Source: Campylobacter coli 76339 (GTDB lineage Bacteria; Campylobacterota; Campylobacteria; Campylobacterales; Campylobacteraceae). From it: a DNA stretch of 64,000 bases. Below the pieces are notes generated by a model. That model did no database searches and was not told the DNA's origin. It saw only the letters and a program-made list of their open reading frames with translations. Every line of letters starts with the position of its first letter. The first letter of the stretch is position 1. The stretch lies in NCBI GenBank assembly GCA_000470055.1, contig HG326877.1, positions 124,001 through 188,000 of the forward strand, in the 5' to 3' direction. Positions 19,629 to 29,609 of the stretch are shown here, piece after piece. Made by a program: the position numbers and the translations under genes.

Positions 19629-20852
19629 TTAGCTTATTTTCTTTTTGATTAATAACGCTTTTGCACCGTCTCTTACCACTTCTTTAGTGATAACAATATC
19701 ATAATTTTTATACTCCGGTAGCTCAAACATTAAATCTACCATTATTTCTTCTATGATACTTCTAAGCCCTCTAGCTCCTGTTTTTCTTTCTAGGGCTAAT
19801 TTTGCTATTTCTCTTAAGGCATCATCTTCAAATTTCAAATTCACACCATCAATAGCAAAAAGTTTTTGATATTGCTTTACGATAGCATTTTTTGGCTCGG
19901 TCAAAATTCTTACCATATCATCTTCATTAAGCTCGTTTAAAGAAGTTATAACATGCAAACGGCCTATAAGCTCAGGTATAAGACCAAAATGCACCAAATC
20001 ATCAGGTTCTATCTTTTCAAGCAAGGCTTTACTATTTTCTTTTTCATTATCAAAAAAGCCCACAACCTTATCGCCTAATTTTCTCTTCAGTATGGTTTCT
20101 AAGCCATCAAATGCACCACCACACACAAATAAAATATTTGAAGTATCGATCTGAATAAAATCTTGATTAGGATGTTTTCTTCCGCCTTTTGGTGGAATAT
20201 TAACCAAACTTCCTTCTATAATTTTAAGTAAAGCTTGTTGCACACCTTCTCCACTCACATCACGGGTGATAGAACGATTTTCGCTCATTCTAGCTATTTT
20301 ATCAATCTCATCGATAAATACTATACCTTTTTGAGCTCTTTCTACATCTCCATCAGCAGCTTGTAAAAGACGGGTTAAAATATTTTCTACATCCTCGCCT
20401 ACATAACCTGCTTCGGTTAAAGAAGTTGCATCACAAATTGCTATAGGTACATCCAAAAATTTAGCCAAAGTTTGAGCAAGTAATGTTTTTCCACTACCTG
20501 TAGGACCTATGAGAAGGATATTGGATTTAAAAAGCTCCACATCATCATCTTGAAGTTCTGATTTAAAAAGTCTTTTATAATGATTATAAACTCCCACGCT
20601 AAAAACTTTTTTAGCTCTATCTTGCCCTATTACATAACGATCCAAATAAGCTTTTAATTCTTTTGGAGTAATATCTTTAAAATCTACACCATGTTCGTGT
20701 TTTGGTTCTTTAAATTCTTTCTCTTCGCCATAAATAATACTATAAGCTCCCTCAACACAATACTCACAAATAAATGCATCATCATTTTCATTGGCCAAAA
20801 TTCTTCTTTGTGAACTTTCCACTTCATTACAAAAACTGCATTTTCTAGGCAT
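19629..20852 (-). CDS. clpX: ATP-dependent Clp protease ATPase subunit ClpX
   Basis: ClpX is the hexameric unfoldase that feeds substrates to ClpP. The 407-residue protein has an N-terminal C4 zinc domain (Cys5, 8, 29 and 32), Walker A GPTGSGKT at about 116-123, Walker [12 protein letters not shown], the [12 protein letters not shown] pore region and the [12 protein letters not shown] sensor 2 segment. It overlaps the end of lpxA by 8 bases. Confidence 0.97.
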   Translation of the reverse strand: MPRKCSFCNEVESSQRRILANENDDAFICEYCVEGAYSIIYGEEKEFKEPKHEHGVDFKDITPKELKAYLDRYVIGQDRAKKVFSVGVYNHYKRLFKSELQDDDVELFKSNILLIGPTGSGKTLLAQTLAKFLDVPIAICDATSLTEAGYVGEDVENILTRLLQAADGDVERAQKGIVFIDEIDKIARMSENRSITRDVSGEGVQQALLKIIEGSLVNIPPKGGRKHPNQDFIQIDTSNILFVCGGAFDGLETILKRKLGDKVVGFFDNEKENSKALLEKIEPDDLVHFGLIPELIGRLHVITSLNELNEDDMVRILTEPKNAIVKQYQKLFAIDGVNLKFEDDALREIAKLALERKTGARGLRSIIEEIMVDLMFELPEYKNYDIVITKEVVRDGAKALLIKKKIS

Positions 20853-21636
20853 TATTTTTACCTCTATATACAGGAATTCCGCGCTTGGTTTCTAATATAA
20901 ATTTGCACATTTTATTAATATTTTCACTTTCATTATTTTCTAATAACTTTTGAGCGTTTTCTTTTAAGTCCCCTTGTCTAAATAAGAATTTAAAAGCTTT
21001 GCTGAGTCTATCTACTTCATCCTTATCAAATCGACGACGAATTCCTACTAAATTCAAACTTCTTATACTCGCACGATTTCCTTCAGCCAAGCAAAAAGGT
21101 ACTATATCTTGTGAAAGCGCACTTGCACCTGCTATCATACAACCCTCGCCTACTTTAACAAACTGATGGATAGGAGTAAGACCGCCCACAACAGTAAAAT
21201 CTCCCAATTCTACATGTCCTGCCAAAGTTGCATTATTGGCCAAGATAATATTATCCCCTAAAAGGCAATCATGTGCAATATGACAATACGCCATTATAAA
21301 AGCATTATCTCCTATACGAGTAAAACCATCGCCTTTAGCTGTACCCGAATTTATCGTAGCAAATTCCCTAATGGTAGAATTCTGCCCTATAATCACTCCG
21401 CTTTTTTGCTCGTCCTTATAAGATATATCTTGAGGAATATCACCCACTATAGCGTATGAAAATACACGAGAATGATCACCTATAGTAGTATCTGAAAGTA
21501 TTCTTGCTCCTTGTTTGATAACAACCCCATTACCTATTTTAGCTTCTTTGCTTACATATGCATAAGCCTCAATGACAACATCATCGCCTAAAATAGCCCC
21601 ATCTTCTATCACAGCACTAGGATGAATTCTTTTCAC
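20845..21636 (-). CDS. lpxA: UDP-N-acetylglucosamine acyltransferase LpxA
   Basis: LpxA performs the first step of lipid A synthesis, transferring an acyl chain from ACP to UDP-GlcNAc (or its diamino analogue). It is a left-handed beta-helix of hexapeptide repeats, 263 residues, with the catalytic histidine in the [13 protein letters not shown] segment. It has the C-terminal helical domain ([23 protein letters not shown]). It lies 10 bases after fabZ and overlaps clpX. Confidence 0.96.
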   Translation of the reverse strand: MKRIHPSAVIEDGAILGDDVVIEAYAYVSKEAKIGNGVVIKQGARILSDTTIGDHSRVFSYAIVGDIPQDISYKDEQKSGVIIGQNSTIREFATINSGTAKGDGFTRIGDNAFIMAYCHIAHDCLLGDNIILANNATLAGHVELGDFTVVGGLTPIHQFVKVGEGCMIAGASALSQDIVPFCLAEGNRASIRSLNLVGIRRRFDKDEVDRLSKAFKFLFRQGDLKENAQKLLENNESENINKMCKFILETKRGIPVYRGKNNA

Positions 21637-21646
21637 TTATTCTCTC

Positions 21647-22087
21647 TTATTTGTCTACTATCATGGCTTTAAGCTCTGCTTCTGCAACCAAATTTCCATC
21701 TACAAAAGCTTGGCCTTTAAAAATCCACATATTACCACGGTTTTTCACCACTTGCATTTCATAATCAAGTCTATCTCCAGGACGAACAGGATTTCTAAAT
21801 TTAGCTCCATCAATACCTGTAAAATACACAACCTTACTTTTTGGATCTACCTTAGCATCCATACTTTCAAAAGCCAAAACTCCGCCTGTTTGCGCCATAC
21901 CTTCTAAAATCAAAACTCCAGGATAAATAGGATGACCTGGAAAATGCCCCATAAAAACATGGTCGCTTATACTGATATTTTTATATCCTCGAACAACTTC
22001 TCCTACTTTTAACTCTACAATCTTATCAACAAGCAAAAAAGGATAACGGTGAGGTAGAATTTCTTGAATTTGCATTACATCTATCAT
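21647..22087 (-). CDS. fabZ: 3-hydroxyacyl-ACP dehydratase FabZ
   Basis: FabZ dehydrates 3-hydroxyacyl-ACP in fatty acid synthesis. The hot-dog-fold protein of 146 residues has catalytic His48 and Glu62 within [20 protein letters not shown]. It is the first gene of the fabZ-lpxA pair; the two enzymes compete for 3-hydroxyacyl-ACP, and their linkage is conserved widely. Confidence 0.97.
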   Translation of the reverse strand: MIDVMQIQEILPHRYPFLLVDKIVELKVGEVVRGYKNISISDHVFMGHFPGHPIYPGVLILEGMAQTGGVLAFESMDAKVDPKSKVVYFTGIDGAKFRNPVRPGDRLDYEMQVVKNRGNMWIFKGQAFVDGNLVAEAELKAMIVDK

Positions 22088-22118
22088 TAAATCGGCCTTA
22101 ATAACAATTAAAAAAATG

Positions 22119-22124
22119 ATTATA
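22119..22124 (-). promoter_or_regulatory. -10 box upstream of fabZ
   Basis: TATAAT on the minus strand, 32 bases before the fabZ ATG, in a T-rich region with no clear -35. It is a likely promoter for the fabZ-lpxA-clpX-mreBC operon. Confidence 0.5.
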
Positions 22125-22203
22125 TAAAAAAATACATTAAAAATTATGTTAATCTAATCAATATTTAATCAAAATTTTGAAGTAATTTTAAAATATATAA
22201 AGT

Positions 22204-23295
22204 CTATATTCTTTTTATTACTTCCTTAACATCAAAATAAATTTCACTCTTGGCTACAATCTCGTATCTTACAGGTAAAATTTTTTCAAGCACTATAACA
22301 GGACTAAGATCATAAGCTCCAAAATGTTTATTTCGCCATTTAATCTCTTCTTCTATTTTCAAAGGATATTTTAAAAAATCTTCAAAATTTTTCCATTTGT
22401 TTTTAAAATAAGAATTAAATCGCCAAAATTCTATAAAGCTGATTTCATCCTTCATACTTTTATAAATTCCATCTTTTAAATTCTCATTTAAAATCTTTTC
22501 ATCCAAACTAAATCTTGTATAATGATTTTTAAAATGAGAATAAAATAAAATATGACTTTTAACAGCTTTTTTATCAAGCTTTATTAAAGCATTTAAAAGT
22601 CGGTAGTTTAAAAATTTTTGTCTTATGATTTCAAATTTTATACCCTTTTTTTCTAATAAATTGACTTTTTTATAAAGAGCTATTCTAGCTTCTATGCTTG
22701 CGGGTAAAATTTGAGCATTAATAGGCGACATTAATTCATCAATAAAACTTTTATCTTGTTTTTGTTTTTTTAGTCCATAAATGCAACCACAATAATTTTG
22801 ATGATAAAGCATTTCTTTTTTTGCCAAAGCAAATTGCCTTTGAGTGCCTCCATTTTTACGAAAATCAGGAGCTAAAAATTCCACCCCATAAGGCTCACAC
22901 TCTTTTTGTAAAGCATTTTTTAATTGTTCTAAATCCTTCTTAGGACTTGTTAAAAGTGTTGTTGTAAGTTTTTTTTCTCCCATTTTAGCTGCAAATTCTA
23001 CACTTGAACCCATTCTTAAATCAAAGCAAATTTCACATCTTGCACCTTTTTCTGGTTCATCTTCGTAACCCTTCACAGCTTTTAGCCATTTTTCATACTC
23101 ATACTCGCCCTTATAAAGCTTGATACCGAGCTTATCGCAAGATCTTTTTACATCCAAAAATCTTAATTCGTATTCACTTAAAGGATGGATATTAGGATCG
23201 TAAAAATACCCTATAATTTTTTCTTTAGGATATTCTTTTCTAAGCTCTTCTATAAAATAATGGCTGTCTACACTGCAACAAATGTGTACTAACAT
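22204..23295 (-). CDS. queH: QueH-like epoxyqueuosine reductase with C-terminal extension
   Basis: The first 190 or so residues match the QueH (DUF208) family, which reduces epoxyqueuosine to queuosine in tRNA. They start LVHICCSVDSHY with the paired cysteines 6-7, then EKGARCEICFDLRM and, later, HQNYCGCIYGL, which supply Fe-S and catalytic cysteines. QueH proteins are usually about 180-240 residues; this one has 363. The extra C-terminal 170 residues are basic, lysine-rich, and not recognised. The ATG overlaps the bcp stop (TAATG). Confidence 0.82.
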   Translation of the reverse strand: MLVHICCSVDSHYFIEELRKEYPKEKIIGYFYDPNIHPLSEYELRFLDVKRSCDKLGIKLYKGEYEYEKWLKAVKGYEDEPEKGARCEICFDLRMGSSVEFAAKMGEKKLTTTLLTSPKKDLEQLKNALQKECEPYGVEFLAPDFRKNGGTQRQFALAKKEMLYHQNYCGCIYGLKKQKQDKSFIDELMSPINAQILPASIEARIALYKKVNLLEKKGIKFEIIRQKFLNYRLLNALIKLDKKAVKSHILFYSHFKNHYTRFSLDEKILNENLKDGIYKSMKDEISFIEFWRFNSYFKNKWKNFEDFLKYPLKIEEEIKWRNKHFGAYDLSPVIVLEKILPVRYEIVAKSEIYFDVKEVIKRI

Positions 23296-23753
23296 TAAAG
23301 ACTTTCAAGTACTTTTAGTGCATGATCTTTTACGCGAACATTGCTATAAATTTGAGCGATTTTTCCCGCTTCATCGATAACAAAAGTCGATCTTATAATA
23401 CCTTCGTATTCTTTACCATAGTTTTTCTTAAGCCCCCAAGCTCCATAAGCCTTTGCCACTTCTTTTTCGCTATCACTTAATAAAATATGCTTTAAATTAA
23501 ATTTAGCAATAAATTTATCATGACTTGCCATACTGTCAGGGCTAACACCGATAATCACTGCATTTTTATCATAGAACTTATCATAACTCGCACTAAAATC
23601 GCAAGCTTCTGTGGTGCAACCTGGAGTATTATCCTTAGGATAAAAATACAAAATCACTTTTTTACCGATAAAATCCTTAAGAGCAATTTTCACTCCATCT
23701 TGATTTAAAAGTTCAAATTGTGGCGCTTCATCCCCTACTTTTAAAATACTCAT
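23295..23753 (-). CDS. bcp: Thioredoxin-dependent thiol peroxidase Bcp
   Basis: Bcp is a peroxiredoxin that reduces hydrogen peroxide and organic peroxides. The peroxidatic Cys46 and nearby Cys51 lie in PGCTTEACDF, the atypical 2-Cys arrangement, in a 152-residue protein of normal length. The start overlaps the tautomerase stop (ATGA) and the stop overlaps queH, so the three are probably co-transcribed. Confidence 0.95.
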   Translation of the reverse strand: MSILKVGDEAPQFELLNQDGVKIALKDFIGKKVILYFYPKDNTPGCTTEACDFSASYDKFYDKNAVIIGVSPDSMASHDKFIAKFNLKHILLSDSEKEVAKAYGAWGLKKNYGKEYEGIIRSTFVIDEAGKIAQIYSNVRVKDHALKVLESL

Positions 23754-23956
23754 TGATTTGCCTTTGCTTTAATGGCCTCTACACTTTCTCCACCAAAACC
23801 TATGTCATAACTTTCGATATCTTCTAGCATCACCACTACTCTTTCTTTGCTTTTGTTGTATTTTGTGCTTAAAAGCTCAGTTATGTCGGCTATCAATTCG
23901 GCTTTTTGCTCCTTGCTCAAAGCCGGCTTTGCTAGTTTAATATTTACAATTGGCAT
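23750..23956 (-). CDS. 4-oxalocrotonate tautomerase-family protein
   Basis: The 68-residue protein begins MPIVNIKLAKP. Proline becomes residue 1 after methionine removal and is the catalytic base of this superfamily. The start at 23956 (AAAGGAG five bases upstream) is required for that; a longer frame to 23998 would bury the proline. Substrate unknown. It leads a three-gene unit with bcp and queH. Confidence 0.88.
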   Translation of the reverse strand: MPIVNIKLAKPALSKEQKAELIADITELLSTKYNKSKERVVVMLEDIESYDIGFGGESVEAIKAKANQ

Positions 23957-24151
23957 TTTTTCTCCTTTGATTTTTATAATTATTTCAAACTTTAACAAAT
24001 AAATTTTTTAAATTTATACCAAAATTTTACAAAAAATCTTTAATAAGCTCGAAAAATGATTTTATTTTTGATAAAAAAGCAATGAAAATTTCTAAAAAAT
24101 TAATATCGATAATTTATGTCTTATATATCAATCTATTCATTAATTTACTTT

Positions 24152-24160
24152 TGATAGAAT
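24152..24160 (+). promoter_or_regulatory. Extended -10 promoter of ilvE
   Basis: TGATAGAAT, an extended -10 element, lies about 40 bases before the ilvE ATG and follows T-rich DNA. It likely drives ilvE and the three following membrane protein genes. Confidence 0.55.
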
Positions 24161-24200
24161 TAAAAGTTTTTTAACAAAAAAATAATTATTAAGGCTAAAA

Positions 24201-25115
24201 ATGATCTCAGCAGATAAAATTTGGATGGATGGAAAATTAGTTGATTTTAAAGATGCAACCTTGCACTTTTTAACCCATTCTTTACATTATGGTAATGCTG
24301 TTTTTGAAGGAACAAGAGCTTATAAAACAGATAAAGGTTTGGCGATTTTTAGACTTGAAGATCACACTAAAAGACTATTAGAATCTGCTAAAATTACTCT
24401 TTTAAACTGTCCTTTTTCTCAAAAAGAGCTTGAAAAAGCACAAATTGAACTTTTAAAAGTGAATGATTTTAAAAATAATGTTTATATTCGCCCTGTGATT
24501 TTCTTAGGCGATGGAGTAATGGGTCTTTATCATATAAAAGCTCCTGTGCGCGTTGGTATCGCTGCTTGGGAATGGGGCGCTTACTTGGGTGAAGAAGGAT
24601 TAGAAAAAGGTATTAAAGTAAAAATTTCATCTTTTGTAAGAAATAGCGTAAAATCTTGCATGGGTAAAGCAAAAGCAAGTGCAAACTATCTTAATTCTCA
24701 AATTGCAAAATTTGAAGCCATTGAAGCAGGCTATGAAGAAGCTTTGATGCTTGATGAAGAAGGTTTTATCGCAGAAGGTACAGGAGAATGCTTCTTCATC
24801 GTAAAAGATGGAGCCTTAATCACTCCTCCTAATGACTTCTCTTTAAAAAGTATCACTCAAGATACAGTTCTTAAAATCGCTCATGATCTTGGTTTAACCG
24901 TACTTCGTCAAAGAATTTCAAGAGATGAAGTTTATACTGCCGATGAAGCATTTTTTACCGGAACTGCTGCAGAAATCACCCCTATCAATAATGTTGATGC
25001 AAGAATTATAGGCAACGGCGCAAGAGGTGCCATCACTAAACAACTGCAAGATGCTTACTTTGATGTAGTTTATGGACGCAATGAAAAATACGCATCTATG
25101 CTCACTTATATTTAA
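24201..25115 (+). CDS. ilvE: Branched-chain amino acid aminotransferase IlvE
   Basis: IlvE is a PLP-dependent class IV aminotransferase that makes leucine, isoleucine and valine from their keto acids. The 304-residue protein has the signature region with the PLP lysine in SCMGKAKASANYLNSQIAK, and GYEEALMLDEEGFIAEGTGEC and FFTGTAAEITPI further on. ATG is preceded by AAGG. It leads a same-strand run into the SPFH gene 16 bases later. Confidence 0.95.
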   Translation: MISADKIWMDGKLVDFKDATLHFLTHSLHYGNAVFEGTRAYKTDKGLAIFRLEDHTKRLLESAKITLLNCPFSQKELEKAQIELLKVNDFKNNVYIRPVIFLGDGVMGLYHIKAPVRVGIAAWEWGAYLGEEGLEKGIKVKISSFVRNSVKSCMGKAKASANYLNSQIAKFEAIEAGYEEALMLDEEGFIAEGTGECFFIVKDGALITPPNDFSLKSITQDTVLKIAHDLGLTVLRQRISRDEVYTADEAFFTGTAAEITPINNVDARIIGNGARGAITKQLQDAYFDVVYGRNEKYASMLTYI

Positions 25116-25131
25116 AAAATAAAGGAAATAA

Positions 25132-26214
25132 ATGCCAGCTGATTTGAATGATTATTTCAATAAAAAAAATGGAAATTCTAACAACAATAACAACCGACAA
25201 AATTTCAATTTCAAAGCCCCTGAATTCAATTTCAAAGGCTTTGGAAAATTTTCCCCTTTTGTTTATGGTGTAATTATTATTGTTTTATTTTTAATGATCG
25301 CAAAACCTTTTATGGTGATAAATTCTGGGGAAATGGGGATCAAATCCACTACAGGTAGATACGATCCAAATCCTTTAGAACCAGGACTCCACTTTTTTCT
25401 ACCTTTTATACAAAAAATAACCATAATTGACACTAGAGTAAGACAAATCAATTATGCTTCTATAGAAGGAAGCAATGAAAATTTATCTTCAGGATCAGGT
25501 GTGATTAACAAAAACAGTATTTCTGTACTTGATTCACGCGGTTTGCCTGTTTCTATCGATGTAACAGTTCAGTACCGCCTAAATCCTTTGCAAGTTCCTC
25601 AAACTATAGCAACTTGGAGTTTAAATTGGGAAAATAAAATTATCGATCCTGTAGTACGCGATGTGGTTCGAAGTGTTGTAGGAAAATATACTGCTGAAGA
25701 GCTACCAACAAATCGTAATGCAATCGCAACTCAAATCGAAGAAGGTATAAGAAAAACCATAGAAGCACAACCTAATGAGCCTGTAGAACTTCGCGCGGTT
25801 CAACTTAGAGAAATTATATTGCCTTTAAAAGTAAAAGAGCAAATTGAACGCGTACAGATTGCAAAACAAGAAGCAGAAAGAACCAAATATGAAGTAGAAA
25901 GAGCAAATCAAGAAGCTTTAAAAAAGGCTGCTTTAGCTGAAGGGGAAGCAAATGCAACCATCATCAGTGCTAAAGGTAAAGCAATGGCTGTAAAAATAGA
26001 AGCTGATGCACAAGCTTATTCAAATAAAGAAATTGCAAACAGTTTAAATACGCCTTTACTTAACTTAAAGCAAATCGAAACTCAAAAAGAATTTAACGAA
26101 GCTTTGAAAGTCAATCAAGATGCTAAGATTTTCCTAACTCCTGGTGGAGCAGTACCAAATATTTGGGTAGATACTAAGGATGCTAAAAAACAAAGTTCTG
26201 CTAATATAAACTAA
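25132..26214 (+). CDS. SPFH/prohibitin-family membrane protein
   Basis: A single-pass inner-membrane protein of 360 residues. An asparagine-rich N-terminal tail (residues 10-25) precedes one hydrophobic helix (VYGVIIIVLFLMIAKPFMVI, about 43-62). The SPFH/Band 7 domain follows, from GEMGIKSTTGRY through LREIILPLKVKEQIERVQIAK. After it come a charged coiled coil and an Ala-rich stretch (AKQEAERTKYEVERANQEA). The family assembles large rings that organise membranes and regulate FtsH-type proteases. The exact role here is not evident. It is followed by two small membrane proteins in the same operon. Confidence 0.88.
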   Translation: MPADLNDYFNKKNGNSNNNNNRQNFNFKAPEFNFKGFGKFSPFVYGVIIIVLFLMIAKPFMVINSGEMGIKSTTGRYDPNPLEPGLHFFLPFIQKITIIDTRVRQINYASIEGSNENLSSGSGVINKNSISVLDSRGLPVSIDVTVQYRLNPLQVPQTIATWSLNWENKIIDPVVRDVVRSVVGKYTAEELPTNRNAIATQIEEGIRKTIEAQPNEPVELRAVQLREIILPLKVKEQIERVQIAKQEAERTKYEVERANQEALKKAALAEGEANATIISAKGKAMAVKIEADAQAYSNKEIANSLNTPLLNLKQIETQKEFNEALKVNQDAKIFLTPGGAVPNIWVDTKDAKKQSSANIN

Positions 26215-26224
26215 GGTGTATAGA

Positions 26225-26755
26225 GTGGAAAGACTAAAAGAAATCGTACATTTTTATACCACTCACTTGTATTTAGTGGATTATATGCTGATTTTATTTG
26301 TCTTTTTTCTCTTCACTTGTGTTTTACTTTTATGTATCTTTTTACGCCACAAACCTGTGGCGGCTCTTTTAATCATCGCATTTAATATAATCATTTGTTT
26401 TTTTGTTTATATATATGGATATAAACTCATAGATGGTGAAGTAAGAAGTAGAAAAACAGCTATTGTAGAACAAAGATTTATACAAAGCTCTGAAGCTTTG
26501 ATCATTGATTTTAACATTACAAATACTTCTAAAAATGATTTTAAACAATGCAAAGTGATTGCTAGAATTTTCAAGGATAAATTGCCCCAAGATAATCTTA
26601 TAAACGAATATAAAAACAAATTCATTCCTTTTAGACAAAAAAGTAGAGAAATTGTCAATCTGAAAAAAAGTACAACCCAATTTCAAAGAATTGCTTTTGA
26701 TAATTTTAACTATGAAAATAATTACACTATACGCCTAAATTCGGAGTGTTTTTAA
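26225..26755 (+). CDS. Small membrane protein, DUF2393-like (first of pair)
   Basis: The 176-residue protein has two N-terminal hydrophobic helices (YMLILFVFFLFTCVLLLCIFL and LLIIAFNIIICFFVYIYGY) and a C-terminal extracytoplasmic domain (about 75-176) ending in a conserved cysteine. I take GTG 26225, eight bases after AAGG; an in-frame GTG at 26216 lies on top of the ribosome site. It and the next gene share the same plan and are probably paralogues of the DUF2393 group known in Campylobacter and Helicobacter. Function unknown; the SPFH gene upstream suggests a joint membrane role. Confidence 0.72.
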   Translation: MERLKEIVHFYTTHLYLVDYMLILFVFFLFTCVLLLCIFLRHKPVAALLIIAFNIIICFFVYIYGYKLIDGEVRSRKTAIVEQRFIQSSEALIIDFNITNTSKNDFKQCKVIARIFKDKLPQDNLINEYKNKFIPFRQKSREIVNLKKSTTQFQRIAFDNFNYENNYTIRLNSECF

Positions 26756-27264
26756 TGCAATTTACAATTTTTCATATTTTAGCTTTTATTATTTTAATTC
26801 TTTGCTTTATTTTGATTTGTGTTTTGATTTTTCTAAAAGTAAAACAAAAAGAATTTGCCCTTATTTCCTATACCATCGCAACTATTTTCACTGCTCTTTT
26901 GATTTATTCTGTATTTCTTACTATCAATCAATTTACAATCCAAGCTAGCCTTAGCAAACTTACTTTTTCTAGAGATTTAAGACATGAAAGTGTTATCATC
27001 ACAGGAAGAGTGCAAAATCTTACTAAATTTGATATTCGTAAATGTTATTTAATGTTAAATATTCTTAATAAAAAGCAAGTTGGAGGAGAAATTTTTGATG
27101 ATAAAAATGTTCGCAATGCCAAAATGCAAAATACAAGTGTTTCTTATACTATAGAAATCATAGATACCCTTCCAGGTAATACATATAAAACTTTTAGAGC
27201 CGAAACTCCTTTTCCGCCAAGTTTTGAAAACCCTGAATTCTACCACACTCTAAAGTGTATTTAA
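26755..27264 (+). CDS. Small membrane protein, DUF2393-like (second of pair)
   Basis: The 169-residue protein repeats the plan of its neighbour: two hydrophobic N-terminal helices (ILAFIILILCFILICVLIFL and the ISYTIATIFTALLIYSVFL region), then a beta-rich extracytoplasmic domain with the shared pattern of a tract such as VIITGRVQNLTKFDIRKCYL and a C-terminal cysteine (HTLKCI). The ATG overlaps the preceding stop in TAATG, so translation is coupled. Function unknown. Confidence 0.72.
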   Translation: MQFTIFHILAFIILILCFILICVLIFLKVKQKEFALISYTIATIFTALLIYSVFLTINQFTIQASLSKLTFSRDLRHESVIITGRVQNLTKFDIRKCYLMLNILNKKQVGGEIFDDKNVRNAKMQNTSVSYTIEIIDTLPGNTYKTFRAETPFPPSFENPEFYHTLKCI

Positions 27265-27379
27265 TCTTATTTACCAAGTTTTATAAAATTTTTAAACTAA
27301 TCTTTAGTTTAATTTAATTTTAAAAATCTTTAATATATCATTTCAAATTGATTTTAATAATAACATAAAGGGGGATGTT

Positions 27380-29498
27380 ATGTTTAAATCTTTAAACATA
27401 GGTTCAAAACTTGTATTATCAGTTGCTGTTAGCGTAATTGCGGCTATAGCAATCTTGATTACTATTCTTTCATTTGAAGTTGCTTCGTATGCAGAAAAAG
27501 AAGCCAAAGATACCATTTTTCTATCTTCCAAAAGATATGCAAACTATATGGAAGGTGTATTAAATGAGTCCGTTGTTTTAACAAAAGGTATAAGCGCCTC
27601 TATTAATGAAATGTTTTCAAAACATGATCAAGTTGGCGCTGATTTAATTGAAAGCCTTTTAAAAAATACTTTTGATAGCAGCGGATATGCAGCTTATGCC
27701 TTTTTATACTTAAAAGATCCTTCTGTATTGAGCGATACTTATAATATGGATAAGAAATACAAAAGCCAAAATGGCAATACTTTCGCGATGATTTTCTTTG
27801 ATGAAACCACAGGAAAATCAGGAGGAATAAAAGCAATTCAAACTCCAGATAATTTTTCGCAATTGCGCATTATACAAGATATTGAAAAAAATGCAAGATA
27901 CGGAAGCAGAGATACTTTATTTATAGGATCTCCTACAAAACTAAATTATGATGGAACAGAATTTTTAGGTATTAATTTTGGAATGCCTATCTTTAATAGC
28001 AAAGGTAATTTTATCGGGGTTGTAGGATATAGTCTAGACTTTTTAGAAATTTCTCAAGCAATGCTCGATCCAAAACTAGACTTTTTCGAAGGAGATTTAA
28101 GAGCTTTAACTACAGATCAAGGAGTTATTACTATACATAAAGATAAAAATGCTATCTTAAAAACCTTAACTGATATCAACAAAGATCCATCTGTAAAATT
28201 AATTACCGACTTAATTAAAGAACACAAAGATGCGCTTATTGATAATTATGTTGCATCAACAGGAGATCTTAGCTATGCAAGCGTAGTTTCATTTAATACT
28301 CTAGGAGATTCTAGTCGTTGGAGCATGATTGTAACCGCGCCTAAAAAATCAGCCTTAGAGCCTTTATTTAGACTGCAATTTGCTATTATTACCACTGCTA
28401 TCATAGCATTGATTGTTATTTTATTTATTGTATATTTTTGTGTAAGAAAAATTGTAGGAATTAGAATTCCTGTTATTCTTAAATCTTTAGAAGATTTCTT
28501 CCGCTTTTTAAATCATGAAAAAATAGAAGTCCATACAATTAAAATTAGCTCCAATGACGAATTAGGAAAAATGGCCAAAGCCATCAATGAAAACATCCTT
28601 GCTACTAAACAAGGTTTAGAACAAGATGCTAAAGCAGTAAAAGAAAGTGTTGAAACTGTAGAAGTAGTAGAAAGAGGTAATCTTACTGCAAGAATTACAG
28701 CTAATCCTAGAAATCCACAATTAATAGAACTTAAAAATGTTCTAAATAAACTTTTAGATGTTTTACAAACTAAAGTAGGATCAGATATGAATGCTATTCA
28801 TAAGATCTTTGAAGAATATAAGTCTTTAGACTTTAGAAATAAACTTGATAATGCTAATGGTAGTGTTGAAGTAACTACTAATGCTTTAGGGGATGAAATT
28901 GTTAAGATGTTAAAACAAAGTTCTGACTTTGCTAATCACTTAGCCAGTGAAAGTTCTAAACTTCAAAGTGCAGTTCAAAACCTTACTTCATCTTCTAATT
29001 CTCAAGCAGCTTCTTTAGAAGAAACTGCAGCTGCTTTAGAAGAGATTACTTCTTCTATGCAAAATGTTTCTGTAAAAACTAAGTGATGTTATCACTCAAT
29101 CTGAAGAGATTAAGAATGTTACAGGTATTATTGGAGATATTGCAGATCAAATCAATCTTCTAGCATTAAATGCTGCTATTGAAGCTGCAAGAGCAGGAGA
29201 ACATGGTAGAGGATTTGCAGTTGTTGCAGATGAAGTTAGAAAGCTAGCTGAAAGAACTCAAAAGTCTTTATCTGAAATAGAAGCTAATACTAATTTATTG
29301 GTTCAATCTATCAATGATATGGCAGAATCTATTAAAGAGCAAACTGCAGGTATTACTCAAATCAATGAGAGTGTAGCTCAAATTGATCAAACTACTAAGG
29401 ATAATGTAGAGATTGCTAATGAGTCTGCTATTATTTCTAATACTGTAAGTGATATAGCTAATAATATACTTGAAGATGTTAGAAAGAAAAGGTTTTAA
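27380..29498 (+). pseudogene. Methyl-accepting chemotaxis protein, frameshifted
   Basis: A Tlp-type chemoreceptor. Residues 1-35 hold the first membrane helix, about 36-325 a periplasmic dCache-like sensor domain, about 330-355 the second membrane helix, then a cytoplasmic coiled-coil signalling region. The frame stops at 29086 after MQNVSVKTK. Removing one base at 29081-29082 (AA) restores [13 protein letters not shown] and continues through [23 protein letters not shown], the CheA/CheW-binding hairpin tip, to the typical end LEDVRKKRF at 29498. The repaired protein has 705 residues. As written, the 568-residue product lacks the signalling tip. The shift is not in a homopolymer. Similar receptors in C. 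jejuni share nearly identical 3' halves, so repair or damage by recombination is possible. Confidence 0.88.
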
Positions 29499-29511
29499 TT
29501 AGAGATTGATG

Positions 29512-29531
29512 TGTAAAATTTAGATTTTACA
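29512..29531. terminator. Hairpin 3' of the chemoreceptor
   Basis: Arms TGTAAAAT and ATTTTACA pair perfectly around a 4-base loop, 14 bases after the receptor stop. T residues in the 3' arm make it a plausible weak terminator. Confidence 0.45.
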
Positions 29532-29546
29532 TATTGGTTTTATATA

Positions 29547-29576
29547 TTGGCTAATATATAAACATATATTAGCCAA
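29547..29576. repeat. 13-bp perfect inverted repeat
   Basis: TTGGCTAATATAT (29547-29559) is followed after AAAC by its exact reverse complement (29564-29576). There is no T-run after it, so it could be a terminator, a transcript-stabilising hairpin or a recombination scar. Confidence 0.7.
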
Positions 29577-29609
29577 ACTATATATTAGAGCTATTGGTTT
29601 GTTGATTGA

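Noticed and set aside
26369-26686. Reverse-strand 105-residue frame inside the DUF2393-like gene
   Set aside because: Lies wholly opposite a membrane protein gene with a good start and operon context; the product has no recognisable feature.
29298-29498. Separate small gene
   Set aside because: It is the 3' end of the frameshifted chemoreceptor; the product continues the signalling-domain coiled coil and ends with the usual KKRF tail.
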